Shown one piece after another: positions 1 to 8,548 of a DNA stretch of 64,000 nt. A program made the translations under genes and the position numbers. This stretch comes from Salinisphaera sp. (GTDB taxonomy: Bacteria > Pseudomonadota > Gammaproteobacteria > Nevskiales > Salinisphaeraceae), in the NCBI GenBank assembly GCA_027858915.1, contig JAQIBT010000085.1:42357-106356 (forward strand), given 5' to 3'. Under the pieces are notes generated by a model. That model was not told the DNA's origin. It saw nothing but the letters and a program-made list of their open reading frames with translations, and ran no database searches. Position 1 is the stretch's first letter. Every line of letters begins with the position of its first letter.

Positions 1-690
1 GAGACTGGTATACAACAGGTTCTGGATATAGCCTTCGTTGTCTGCGCGTATGCCGACAGCGGTTTCGCTGAAGTCAGCCGGTAGCCAGGCAACGGGTTGG
101 TTGTCTTTCTCCCGCGAGCGTTGATCGCATAGCTCGATAGCCTGGGCCAGATCGCAGCCCACATCGCCTACTACGTTCGAGACATGCAGCGATTCGGTGA
201 TGTGGTGAATGAAATAGATCAGCACCGCCAGGCTCGCGACTGCGAACAGTACGGCAACGAGTATGCCCAGATGCGGCACGAATGCACCGACCGTTTCGTG
301 ACTTGTACGGATCGTTCGCAGCAACAACAGACAGTAGACGAACGTCGATACAAAAGTGCCGAGCGTGATCTGATTGCCGGTATCGTTCATGAACTTGGTC
401 AGCAGGCGCGGGCCGAGCGTGGATGTGGTATAAGCCAGCGCAGCGATGGTGATCGAGAACGTCACACCGGCGACACCGATCATCGACCCGGCAACCGTAG
501 TGAGCAACCCGCGCGCACCTTCTGCCTGAACCTGGTAGACCAAGGGCACATTCTTGACCCATTGCTCGCCGATGGTGTTGTCGACCGTCGATAGCACGAG
601 CGCCAGTACGGCCGATATCAGCGACATAACGGTTGGGATAAACCAGTAGCTGCCGCTCAGGTGGTTCCACAGTTTGACGAGTTGGGCCAT
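1..690 (-). CDS. DUF2254 membrane protein, C-terminus cut by window edge
   Basis: The reading frame is open from an ATG at 690 down to base 1 with no stop (230 codons), so the 3' end lies outside the window. The N-terminus has the DUF2254 layout: a short basic start, a first membrane helix (about residues 15-35), the conserved block GARGLLTTVAGSMIGVAGVT followed by a second helix, a third near residue 115, and a fourth ending in a YFIHHI motif near residue 165. The gene at 53310-54686 has the same blocks in the same order and is a paralogue. The function of the family is unknown; it is an inner-membrane protein. Confidence 0.85.
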   Translation of the reverse strand, partial: MAQLVKLWNHLSGSYWFIPTVMSLISAVLALVLSTVDNTIGEQWVKNVPLVYQVQAEGARGLLTTVAGSMIGVAGVTFSITIAALAYTTSTLGPRLLTKFMNDTGNQITLGTFVSTFVYCLLLLRTIRTSHETVGAFVPHLGILVAVLFAVASLAVLIYFIHHITESLHVSNVVGDVGCDLAQAIELCDQRSREKDNQPVAWLPADFSETAVGIRADNEGYIQNLLYTSL

Positions 691-764
691 GCAAGCCGCC
701 GGGCTTGGACCGGCGCTCGTATCGAGGGACAATGAGCCGACTCTAGCAGTATGGAGAGCCGCCC

Positions 765-866
765 ATGCAGCGCGAAATCGATCATCTGATACTGGAATGC
801 ATCAAGGGCGACATCACCGACCAGCCCGATATCGCGGTGATCGTCAACGCGGCCAGTCAAACCATG
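765..866 (+). pseudogene. Macro-domain protein remnant (N-terminal 34 residues only)
   Basis: A GGAGAG ribosome-binding site at 753-758 lies six bases before an ATG. The first residues include IKGDITDQPDIAVIVNAAS, which matches the start of macro domains (ADP-ribose-binding; beta strand, GDIT, then VNAAN). The expected glycine-rich GGGVAGAIH segment should follow at once and is missing. After about residue 34 the frame runs on as unrelated sequence into the prpE start. I infer a gene deleted just after its N-terminus. A short open frame with chance similarity is the alternative. Confidence 0.45.
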
Positions 867-976
867 GTCGACAGGCTCCTGAAGCCGACTGAGCGGCCCG
901 GCGTAGCCCAAGGTCGCATGGGCTCGCGGCTCGGCGACTGGCACATTGACTCAAATAATGTGTCTGGAAGAGCCGC

Positions 977-2926
977 ATGGTTACGCAGTCAAGGGAAAGC
1001 GGCGGATACGCTCGGCAATTTGCGCATGCACGGGATGAACCGGCGGTCTTCTGGGCCGAACAGGCCGAACACATCCGGTGGACCCGCAAGCCGTCGATCA
1101 TGCTCGACGATCGCGACGCCCCCATGTATCGGTGGTTCGCGGACGGCGAGCTCAACACCTGCGACAACTGCCTGGACCGCCACGTCGAGGCGGGCCGCGG
1201 TGATCGTCTGGCGCTGATTCACGACAGCCCGGTCACCCAGAGCGTGAAGCGCTATACCTATCGCGAACTGCGCGACATGGTCGCCCGTTTTGCCGGCGTG
1301 ATTCGAGCCCAGGGCGTGGCGGCCGGTGATCGGGTGATCATCTATATGCCGATGATCCCGGAAGCCGTGGTCGCCATGCTGGCCTGTGCCCGTATTGGTG
1401 CCGTGCATTCGGTGGTGTTCGGCGGTTTCAGCGGTGCCGAACTGGCCAAGCGTATCGACGATGCCAAGCCGACCCTCGTGCTGTCGGCGTCCTGCGGGAT
1501 CGAGCCGTCTCGGATCGTGGAATACAAGCCGCTGCTCAATCAGGCACTGGAGCTGGCCGAACACAAGGTCCCGCGCTGCGTCATCTTCCAGCGCCCCACG
1601 CGTCGCTGCGAGCTGTTACCTGGGCGCGACATCGATTGGCAGGCCGTGCTGGCAGAGGCCGAACCGGCCGATTGCGTGCCGGTGGCGGCTACCGATCCGC
1701 TGTATATTCTCTATACGTCAGGTACCACCGGACGCCCGAAGGGCGTGGTCCGCGACAACGGCGGCCATGCCGTCGCCATGCACTATTCGGCCGGCGCGGT
1801 CTACGGGCTGGAACCCGACGATGTGTTCTGGACTGCCTCCGACGTGGGCTGGGTGGTCGGCCATTCCTACTGCGTCTACGCCCCGCTGCTGCTGGGTTGC
1901 ACGTCGGTGATCTACGAGGGCAAGCCGGTGGGTACGCCCGATGCCGGTGCCTTCTGGCGCGTGATCGCCGAGCACCGGGTCAACGTGTTCTTCACCGCGC
2001 CGACTGCATTTCGGGCCATCAAGAAAGTCGATCCAAAAGCGGAAATGGCGGCTGGATACGATGTCTCCAGTCTGCGGGCGCTGTTTCTCGCCGGCGAACA
2101 CTGTGATCCGGATACGGCTGCCTGGGCCGGCCACGAACTGGGCGTGCCGGTGGTCGATCATTGGTGGCAGACAGAAACGGCCTGGGCGATCACGGCCAAC
2201 CCGCTCGGGATCGAGGATCTCACTTCACCTATTGGCTCGGCCGGGCGGCCGATGCCTGGCTTCGACGTCCGCGTGCTGGGCGCTGATGGGCACGAGGTTG
2301 ATGACGGCGAGATGGGGGATATCTGTATCAACCTGCCGTTGCCGCCGGGCTGTCTGTCGACTCTCTGGCAGAACGACGCGGGTTTTTGCGATGCCTATCT
2401 GTCGGCGTTTCCGGGGTATTACCGCTCGGGCGATGCCGGCCATTTCGACAAGCAGCGCAATTTGTGGGTGATGGGTCGGATCGACGATATCATCAACGTC
2501 GCCGGCCATCGCCTGTCGACCGGCCTGATCGAGGAAGTGATTTCAGCGCATCCTGATGTCGCCGAGGCGGCGGTCGTCGGCGCGCGCGATCCCGACAAGG
2601 GCCAGCTGCCGGTCGCCATGGTCGTGCTCAAGAGCGGTGGCAATCGCCGGCCTGGCGATGTGGCAGCCGAGATTGTTGCGCGCGTGCGCGAGGAAATCGG
2701 TCCGGTGGCGGCCTTTCGCAGCGTGGCCGTGGTCGACCGCCTGCCCAAGACCCGCTCCGGCAAGATCGTGCGCGCCACGCTGCGCGATATTGCCGACGGC
2801 GCGCCGTGGCAGGCGCCGGCTACCATCGACGATTCATCGATTCTCGACGATATCGAGCGCCAGCTGGAGGCCATCGGCTATGCCTGCAAGCGCGACATGG
2901 CGTCCAGCGACGCGGACATCAGATAA
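977..2926 (+). CDS. prpE: Propionyl-CoA synthetase (AMP-forming)
   Basis: This 649-residue acyl-CoA synthetase of the ANL family converts propionate, ATP and CoA to propionyl-CoA, feeding methylcitrate or methylmalonyl routes. The AMP-binding core YTSGTTGRPKGVVRDNGGHA is near residue 245; the RDNGGH extension is typical of PrpE rather than acetyl-CoA synthetase. The WWQTE adenine pocket (about residue 396) and the C-terminal PKTRSGKI lysine (about residue 596, the catalytic and acetylation site) are intact. The start is supported by GGAAGAG at 966-972. No other prp genes are adjacent. Its 3' end overlaps the oppositely oriented acetyltransferase gene by 49 bases. Confidence 0.93.
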   Translation: MVTQSRESGGYARQFAHARDEPAVFWAEQAEHIRWTRKPSIMLDDRDAPMYRWFADGELNTCDNCLDRHVEAGRGDRLALIHDSPVTQSVKRYTYRELRDMVARFAGVIRAQGVAAGDRVIIYMPMIPEAVVAMLACARIGAVHSVVFGGFSGAELAKRIDDAKPTLVLSASCGIEPSRIVEYKPLLNQALELAEHKVPRCVIFQRPTRRCELLPGRDIDWQAVLAEAEPADCVPVAATDPLYILYTSGTTGRPKGVVRDNGGHAVAMHYSAGAVYGLEPDDVFWTASDVGWVVGHSYCVYAPLLLGCTSVIYEGKPVGTPDAGAFWRVIAEHRVNVFFTAPTAFRAIKKVDPKAEMAAGYDVSSLRALFLAGEHCDPDTAAWAGHELGVPVVDHWWQTETAWAITANPLGIEDLTSPIGSAGRPMPGFDVRVLGADGHEVDDGEMGDICINLPLPPGCLSTLWQNDAGFCDAYLSAFPGYYRSGDAGHFDKQRNLWVMGRIDDIINVAGHRLSTGLIEEVISAHPDVAEAAVVGARDPDKGQLPVAMVVLKSGGNRRPGDVAAEIVARVREEIGPVAAFRSVAVVDRLPKTRSGKIVRATLRDIADGAPWQAPATIDDSSILDDIERQLEAIGYACKRDMASSDADIR

Positions 2927-3408
2927 TCGTCCATGACATAGCCGTGGCCGATGTCCTTGATATCAGCTCGTGCGATCACCAGGCCCATCCGCTGATAAGC
3001 GCCGATTGAGCCCGCGTTGTGGCGATTGACCCGCAGCCAGAGCTGTTCAGCGCCCAGCGATCGCGCCTGGTCACAAGCGTGCCAGAGCAACGCGCGCGCC
3101 ACGCCGCGGCCACGTGCGTCGGCATGGACATAGAGCTTGTCGAGCCAGGCGTTGGCCGGGTCTGATGCGTCGGGCGACAGGCTGGCATAGCCGATGTCGA
3201 TCGCCCCATCGACGGCCAGCGTGAACTGCGCGCCGGCGCGGTGGGCGTGGATCAGTGCCGCTACGCTGTAGCCGTCGGCGAGCATGTATTCCACCTGAGC
3301 GCTGCCGATGATCGGTAGGTAATGCTCGTGCCAGATCACATGCGCCAGCTCAGAGAGTCGAGCCAGTGCTGCCGCGTCGGCGGCGGCTTGTAGTCGAAAA
3401 CTGCTCAT
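2878..3408 (-). CDS. GNAT family N-acetyltransferase
   Basis: This 176-residue protein has the GNAT fold: the acetyl-CoA pyrophosphate loop ARGRGVARALL (motif A, about residue 98) preceded by LDKLYVHADA, and the C-terminal segment NAGSIGAYQRMGLV (motif B). The substrate cannot be read from sequence. It is convergent with prpE and its last 16 codons lie inside the prpE coding region. GNAT enzymes of the Pat type can acetylate acyl-CoA synthetases on the SGK lysine, but this one has only the small GNAT domain, so a functional link is speculative. Confidence 0.85.
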   Translation of the reverse strand: MSSFRLQAAADAAALARLSELAHVIWHEHYLPIIGSAQVEYMLADGYSVAALIHAHRAGAQFTLAVDGAIDIGYASLSPDASDPANAWLDKLYVHADARGRGVARALLWHACDQARSLGAEQLWLRVNRHNAGSIGAYQRMGLVIARADIKDIGHGYVMDDYLMSASLDAMSRLQA

Positions 3409-3606
3409 CGGTTGTTTCCTCCGGCCAACCGCGCGCGTATGCGGTCGAATTCGCCGTGCTCGGAAGGCGTGTCGTTATGGGCGCCGCATAAAACGGCAAC
3501 AGGCCCAAGACTCATACGGGTAGACTACATCGCCGTCCTCCGATGCCGATACATCCAGTCTGCGTCGCTTATCGCAGGACGAATCAATCAGGTACGAGGA
3601 TCAGGC

Positions 3607-4542
3607 ATGGCAGATTTTCTGGCGCCGGCGCTGGACGGCGCGGACAGCGTGGATCGCGTGGAAGCCAACGGACTGGAATTGGTCTATGAGCAGTTCGGAT
3701 GCGACAGCGATCCGGCGCTGCTGCTCATCATGGGCCTGGGTACCCAGTTGACGGGCTGGCCTGATGCGTTCTGCCGTGCGCTGGCCGATCACGGCCTGCG
3801 GGTGATTCGCTTCGATAACCGCGATGTCGGGCTGTCGACGAAACTCCGCGAGCACACCGGCTACGACAAGGTTCACAAGGCATTCGTGAAATCGTTGCTG
3901 GGCCGCGACATCAATATCGCCTACCGCCTGGAGGACATGGTCGACGACACGATTGGTCTCATGGATGCTTTGGGGATCGATCGGGCTCATCTGGTTGGCG
4001 CGTCCATGGGCGGCATGATCGCCCAGCTGGTGGCCGGGCTGCATCCGCAGCGGGTCGCGACCCTGACCTCGATCATGTCGTCGTCCGGTGCGCGTCGACT
4101 GCCGCGCGGAAAGCTCAAGGTTCTGCTGCGGCTGGCCAGCGCGCCGAAGAACAGCGATCCGGAAACCGTGGTGGCTCATATGGCCAAGACCATGCGCATG
4201 ATCGGGAGCCCGAACATCGGGCGTAGTCATGCAGGGTGGCAGGCCGAGCTGCTGCGCAACGTCAAGCGCAGCTATTATCCGGCTGGCACCGGCCGTCAGG
4301 TGCTGGCGGTCTTATCGGCAGGCTCGCGGGTGGAGCTGTTGAAGCAGATCGCACAGCCGGCGCTGGTGATTCACGGCGCGGCCGATCCATTGCTGCCGGT
4401 CAAGCACGGGCGCGACACGGCCAGTCATCTGCCCAACGCGCGCTACGAGGAATTCGACGGCATGGGCCACGATCTGCCGCCGCCGTTGCTGGCCCGTATC
4501 GTACAGCTGATCCACGAATTGACCGACCAGGTGCCGATCTGA
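3607..4542 (+). CDS. Alpha/beta hydrolase
   Basis: This is a 311-residue alpha/beta-hydrolase fold enzyme. The nucleophile elbow GASMGG carries the serine, the acid is in HGAADPLLP, and the histidine is in FDGMGHDLP. The oxyanion region LLIMGLGTQLTGWP near residue 38 is typical of the group often annotated as esterase, haloperoxidase or 3-oxoadipate enol-lactonase-like. I chose ATG 3607 because GAGGA at 3596-3600 sits six bases upstream; an in-frame ATG at 3412 has no such site and would add an unlike N-terminus. The substrate is unknown. Confidence 0.88.
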   Translation: MADFLAPALDGADSVDRVEANGLELVYEQFGCDSDPALLLIMGLGTQLTGWPDAFCRALADHGLRVIRFDNRDVGLSTKLREHTGYDKVHKAFVKSLLGRDINIAYRLEDMVDDTIGLMDALGIDRAHLVGASMGGMIAQLVAGLHPQRVATLTSIMSSSGARRLPRGKLKVLLRLASAPKNSDPETVVAHMAKTMRMIGSPNIGRSHAGWQAELLRNVKRSYYPAGTGRQVLAVLSAGSRVELLKQIAQPALVIHGAADPLLPVKHGRDTASHLPNARYEEFDGMGHDLPPPLLARIVQLIHELTDQVPI

Positions 4543-4649
4543 GCGCACAGGCCATGCGCAAGATACAAGAGAATTAACCGCACCATCTGCGTCAATCGGC
4601 GGACCAACCGGCCCTGGCCTGTTTGCGGCATGCGCCAGCCATCGGGGGG

Positions 4650-5513
4650 TTACATCATCTGGCGCTGGCGCAATACTTCGGTGAGTGCAAAGCCCGCGAT
4701 CAGCCAGAAGCCGCCAACCAGCAGGCCGGCCGCAATATCGCTGGCAAAATGCACCGACAGTACGGCCCGGCTGAAAGCGATCAGAGCAATCAGCACGCCT
4801 GTCCAATAACCCAGTTCGAAGCGCAGGCGTCGACTGGGCAGTTCGCGCGCGATGGCGTAGGCAATGAATCCATAGACCGCAATGGCGCCGGTCGCATGGC
4901 CGCTGGGAAAAGACGGCGTGGTAGCGCTGGCGAAGGTCAGGAAATCCGGACGCGCACGATCGATGGCGTACTTGCCGATATAAGTCAGCGTCTGGGAACC
5001 GGCTACGGTCAACACCAGCCCCGGTATAAAGCGCGAGCGGCGATCGGCCCACAGAAACGCGGCCGAAACCAGCGTGACGGCGATCAGGGTCTCGAGATTG
5101 GCCAGATGCGTGAATCCAGCAAAGAGATCCAGGAAGTGCGGATCGCGGAGCACCGACAGCGCAGAATTCACATGATGGTCGAAGCGCACAACCTCTTCTC
5201 GCTCGATCACGCCTTCTGCGAGATGCGTGCCTAGCGCTATCAGATACGCGCCGAGAATCACGCACAACGTCAACGGCAGGCCGGTGAACTGGCTTGCGCT
5301 GACCCGCGCCTTGATGAAATCCGAGGTGCGCGGGAAACGCTGGGCAAAGCGCGCGGTAAACGTCTGCCGGCCCATCAAAATGCCGACGCCGCGAGAAAGC
5401 GGTGCGCCGCCGCGGCTCGCAAGTCGCCAGATCAGTTCGGCGATCAGGCGCCCGAGCAAGATCAGGCAGACCAGACCGGCCGCGAGCCAGCCGAATGAGA
5501 AGGTGGTCTCCAT
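4650..5513 (-). CDS. PAP2-family membrane phosphatase
   Basis: This 287-residue membrane protein carries the three PAP2/lipid phosphate phosphatase motifs in order: KYAIDRARPDF (K-x6-RP), PSFPSGHA (PSGH) and SRAVLSVHFASD (SR-x5-H-x3-D). These residues form the phosphohistidine active site facing the periplasm. About six hydrophobic helices are visible, including one at the extreme N-terminus. Likely substrates are phosphatidic acid, PGP or undecaprenyl pyrophosphate; the sequence does not decide between them. It stands alone, convergent with the hydrolase gene. Confidence 0.9.
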   Translation of the reverse strand: METTFSFGWLAAGLVCLILLGRLIAELIWRLASRGGAPLSRGVGILMGRQTFTARFAQRFPRTSDFIKARVSASQFTGLPLTLCVILGAYLIALGTHLAEGVIEREEVVRFDHHVNSALSVLRDPHFLDLFAGFTHLANLETLIAVTLVSAAFLWADRRSRFIPGLVLTVAGSQTLTYIGKYAIDRARPDFLTFASATTPSFPSGHATGAIAVYGFIAYAIARELPSRRLRFELGYWTGVLIALIAFSRAVLSVHFASDIAAGLLVGGFWLIAGFALTEVLRQRQMM

Positions 5514-5602
5514 GGCCCTAATACATACCAGAGTAACGGCAGTTCAGTATACGGACGAAGCGTTCGCATAACGTCTGACTGGAATTCAGACGGCGCGCAC
5601 CG

Positions 5603-6622
5603 CTACAGAATGAACATGGCATCGCCGTAGCTCAGGAACCGGTAGCCGGCGGCGACTGCATGGGCATAGCCAGCGAGTACGGATTCGCGGCCGGCAAACG
5701 CACAGATCAGCATCAGCAGGCTGGACTGGGGCTCATGGAAATTAGTGACAATGCCATCGACGACGTAAAATTCGTCGCCGGGCTTGATGAACAGCCGGGT
5801 CTCGGCAGCGACCGGCGCCATGGCTCCATGGCCGGCGCGGGCTGCGGTTTCCAGGCTGCGTACTGCGGTGGTGCCGACCGCGATCACGCGTCCCCCGGCA
5901 GCCTGCGTCTCGGCGACCTGGTCGCAGAGTCGCTGGCTCACATGCACCCGTTCGGCATGCAATTGTTGCTCGCGAATATCGCCCTCGCGCAGCCGCTGGT
6001 ACGTACCCGAGCCCACATGCAGCGTGACATAACCGACGTTGACGCCGACCGCGCTCAGCGCATCCAACAGCGCGCGGTCGAAGTGCAACCCGGCCGTCGG
6101 CGCGGCCACCGCGCCGTCGTGACGCGCCCACACCGTCTGATATCGCGACCGATCAGCCGTCTCGTCCGGTCGTCGGATATACGGCGGCAAGGGAATATGA
6201 CCGTGGGCGTCCAACAGTGCATGAATCGCGCCGTGGTCCAGCGTCAGGGTATACAGCTCGCCTTCCCGAGTGCTCACTTGCAGTCGGAAATCGCCGACAA
6301 GAATCACCGTCCCCGGCTTCGGCGGCTTGTTAGCGCGGATTTTGGCGCTGATCCGCGAGCTGTCGAGAATACGCTCGAGCATTACCTCAACCGCGCCGCC
6401 GCTGCTCTTGTGGCCAAACATCCGCGCGGCCAGCACGCGCGTGTCGTTGAAGACCAGTAGATCATTCGGCCTGAGCAATGCAGGCAGATCGACGATCTGG
6501 CGATCGTCGAGCCCTCCGTGGCGTCGATCGAGCGTCAGCAGACGCGAGGCATGCCGGCTCGCCAGCGGCTGCTGCGCGATACGCTCCTCCGGCAGGATAT
6601 AGTCAAAGTCTTGCTTGTCCAT
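5603..6622 (-). CDS. queA: tRNA preQ1(34) S-adenosylmethionine ribosyltransferase-isomerase
   Basis: The 339-residue protein matches QueA along its length: the start DFDYILPEERIAQQP, the block NDTRVLAARMFGHK, the central PTAGLHFD, VGYVTLHVGSGTY, and the C-terminal VTNFHEPQSSLLMLICAF and RFLSYGDAM. It transfers and isomerises the ribosyl of SAM onto preQ1 in tRNA to form epoxyqueuosine. Length is normal. The usual neighbours tgt, yajC and secD are not in this window. Confidence 0.96.
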   Translation of the reverse strand: MDKQDFDYILPEERIAQQPLASRHASRLLTLDRRHGGLDDRQIVDLPALLRPNDLLVFNDTRVLAARMFGHKSSGGAVEVMLERILDSSRISAKIRANKPPKPGTVILVGDFRLQVSTREGELYTLTLDHGAIHALLDAHGHIPLPPYIRRPDETADRSRYQTVWARHDGAVAAPTAGLHFDRALLDALSAVGVNVGYVTLHVGSGTYQRLREGDIREQQLHAERVHVSQRLCDQVAETQAAGGRVIAVGTTAVRSLETAARAGHGAMAPVAAETRLFIKPGDEFYVVDGIVTNFHEPQSSLLMLICAFAGRESVLAGYAHAVAAGYRFLSYGDAMFIL

Positions 6623-7000
6623 GTATCTAGAGCCGCAATGGGTAGATCGGGCCGGCCGGTGCCGGCGGCCGTGATTGTGGCCAGCAGGCGCTTCGGCCGC
6701 AAGACATAGCAGATAGCGGTATCGTGCCGGCCAATTGCGCGTTCGGGCGCAGAATCGGGCGTGAGCAGCCGATATGGCGATGCGCCGTGTTAATTTTTAC
6801 CGATGTGGCGGATGGATCGGCGAGGTTATCGGCAGCTGCAGGATGCGGCGTCTTAAAATATTGTTAAATAACAAATTATCCGTATTCGCCTCGCGGCGAA
6901 ATGGCCCAGAAATACGCTTTGCATCAGGCTGTTGGCACTATTTCAATGGCTGAAACGCGGTGTGTGTTCGTGCTTTGGCGTTGTAAGCGGTATACTGCCC
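6623..7000. other. Intergenic region, no gene seen; cold-shock promoter at right end
   Basis: Between queA and the cold-shock gene I see no coding frame with a start signal. The stretch 6853-6885 is AT-rich. A TATACT hexamer at 6991-6996 is a plausible -10 box for the cold-shock gene; no convincing -35 box is at standard spacing. Confidence 0.4.
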
Positions 7001-7018
7001 ATGCAGTAGAAACTGCAT
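7001..7018 (+). promoter_or_regulatory. Stem-loop in cold-shock mRNA leader
   Basis: A perfect 7-bp hairpin, ATGCAGT / AGAA loop / ACTGCAT, starts four bases after the candidate TATACT -10 box, so it would form at or near the 5' end of the cold-shock transcript. Cold-shock mRNAs often have structured leaders that alter stability or translation with temperature. A role here is inference. Confidence 0.45.
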
Positions 7019-7049
7019 CAATCAACACGGTTATAACCGAGAGTAAAGC

Positions 7050-7256
7050 ATGGCAAAAGGTACAGTGAAGTGGTTCAGTTCGGAGAAAGGCTTCGGCTTT
7101 ATCGCTCCTGAAGACGGCAGCAAAGATCTCTTCGTCCATCATTCCGAAATCAAGATGGGCGGCGGTTTCGCCACGCTCAACGACGGTCAGGCCGTCGAGT
7201 TTGAAGTCGGCGAAGGCAAGAAAGGCCCCTGCGCCAACAACGTAATCCCGCTTTAA
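7050..7256 (+). CDS. Cold-shock protein (CspA family)
   Basis: This 68-residue single cold-shock domain has RNP1 (KGFGFI, about residues 15-20) and RNP2 (LFVHHS, about residues 29-34) intact. It is a cytoplasmic single-stranded nucleic-acid chaperone. GAGAG lies ten bases before the ATG. The gene is monocistronic, with a hairpin at its 5' leader and a strong intrinsic terminator 55 bases after the stop. Confidence 0.96.
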   Translation: MAKGTVKWFSSEKGFGFIAPEDGSKDLFVHHSEIKMGGGFATLNDGQAVEFEVGEGKKGPCANNVIPL

Positions 7257-7310
7257 GGCGGAAAGAATTTTGTCGGACGGGTCAGCAATGGCCTGTTCGC
7301 TGAGATCGCG

Positions 7311-7345
7311 AAAGCCGGATCGGGCAACCGATCCGGCTTTTGTTT
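7311..7345 (+). terminator. Intrinsic terminator of the cold-shock gene
   Basis: A 13-bp perfect stem (7311-7323 with 7328-7340) encloses a GCAA tetraloop of the very stable GNRA class. The downstream arm ends in TTTT followed by a T-rich tract. Confidence 0.92.
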
Positions 7346-7417
7346 GTCTGTGATATGGGCCAGCGCGTGAGAGCTTGCTAAAGTTGAGCATGTCATTCAT
7401 GTCAACTGGGGTGAGCC

Positions 7418-7582
7418 ATGAGCACAATCTGGATTGTTATCATCGTCGCCGTCGTCGTGCTGATTATCGCCGTGCTCTTCTTCTGGTATCAGAACCTCCG
7501 GGCCAGAGAGTCGTTTCGTCATATCGACTACAGCAAGCTGAAGGATCTGGATAAGGACGGTTGGGACGACGATGATCGTTGA
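7418..7582 (+). CDS. Small single-pass membrane protein, 54 residues
   Basis: ATG 7418 opens a 54-codon frame ending in TGA at 7580-7582. The product is a membrane helix (about residues 4-23, almost all I/V/L/A/F) followed by an aromatic WYQ boundary, then a charged tail with a DLDKDGWDDDD-like acidic end. The hydrophobic then acidic layout and the start GGGGTGAGCC ATG support a real small gene. I do not recognise a family. It sits after the cold-shock terminator and is convergent with hslO. Confidence 0.65.
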   Translation: MSTIWIVIIVAVVVLIIAVLFFWYQNLRARESFRHIDYSKLKDLDKDGWDDDDR

Positions 7583-7600
7583 CCGCGGATGCCACAGGCC

Positions 7601-8494
7601 CTAGTGCACGGTGGGCGGCGACGCGTCCGGATCCGCTATCAGCGCTTCCACGTCTGCCGGCGTGAACACGTAGAACGTGTTGCAGAAGTGACACTGCGTC
7701 TCGATCTGGCCCTGTTCGGCGAGCACGCTGCGCAGTTCCTCGGGCCCAAGTTGGTGCAGCGCCCTGCCGAATCGCTCGCGCGAGCAGGTGCAGGCGAACA
7801 TCACGGGGGCCGGCTCGAACAGACGCGCCTGCTCTTCGTGGAACAGCCGGTACAGCACGCTTTTCGCGTCCAGCTTGGTGAGTTCGGCGCCGGTGATGGT
7901 ATCCGCCAGGTGGTTGATCCGTTCCCAGGCGTTGGGGTCCTTCGGATTGGCTTCCTGTGGAAGCTTCTGGATCAACAGGCCCGCGGCACGCTGTGCGTCG
8001 GAGGCCAGCCACAGCCGCGTCGGTAATTGCTCGGAGCGCTCGAAGTAGTCCTCAAGGCAGCCTGCAATCGTCGGCTTGTCGAGCGCCACAATGCCTTGAT
8101 AGCGCTGGCCCCCATGCGGTTCGAGCGTGATCATGACGCGACCTTCCCCCGTCAGGGACACCAGTGACAGATCGTCAAGCGCTGCCAAGGCCTCGTCGTC
8201 ATAGCGCGCAATGCCCCGCAGCCTTTGTGATTTCTCACCGATACCCGGGTTCGACTCGGCCATGAGCAACGACAGTGGACCCTGACCGCGCAGCTCGATG
8301 CTGAGCGTGCCGTGCAGCTTGATCGTTGCGGTCAGCAGTGCGCAAGCCGCCAGCAGTTCACCCAGCAGTCGCTGGATAGGTTCGGGGTAGTCGTGTCGTA
8401 CCAGCACGTCCTGATAGGTCGTTTCGAGCTGAGCTATCTCGCCGCGTACCTGGGTATCGTCGAAAAGAAATCGTTGCAGTCGGTCTTTGGACAT
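7601..8494 (-). CDS. hslO: Redox-regulated chaperone Hsp33
   Basis: Hsp33 is a cytoplasmic holdase activated by oxidative unfolding. The 297-residue product has the conserved N-terminal block ([12 protein letters not shown]) and [14 protein letters not shown]. The C-terminal redox switch is present, with four zinc cysteines in two pairs, CTC (in [10 protein letters not shown]) and CHFC. I chose the start at 8494 because AGGA is placed just before it; an in-frame ATG at 8512 would add six residues. It lies 54 bases downstream of a short-chain dehydrogenase on the same strand and may be cotranscribed with it. Confidence 0.95.
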   Translation of the reverse strand: MSKDRLQRFLFDDTQVRGEIAQLETTYQDVLVRHDYPEPIQRLLGELLAACALLTATIKLHGTLSIELRGQGPLSLLMAESNPGIGEKSQRLRGIARYDDEALAALDDLSLVSLTGEGRVMITLEPHGGQRYQGIVALDKPTIAGCLEDYFERSEQLPTRLWLASDAQRAAGLLIQKLPQEANPKDPNAWERINHLADTITGAELTKLDAKSVLYRLFHEEQARLFEPAPVMFACTCSRERFGRALHQLGPEELRSVLAEQGQIETQCHFCNTFYVFTPADVEALIADPDASPPTVH

Positions 8495-8548
8495 CGGCTT
8501 CCTGGCAGGCATGCGGTTATGGCGGATTATCTATGCATCGCGGACGCG

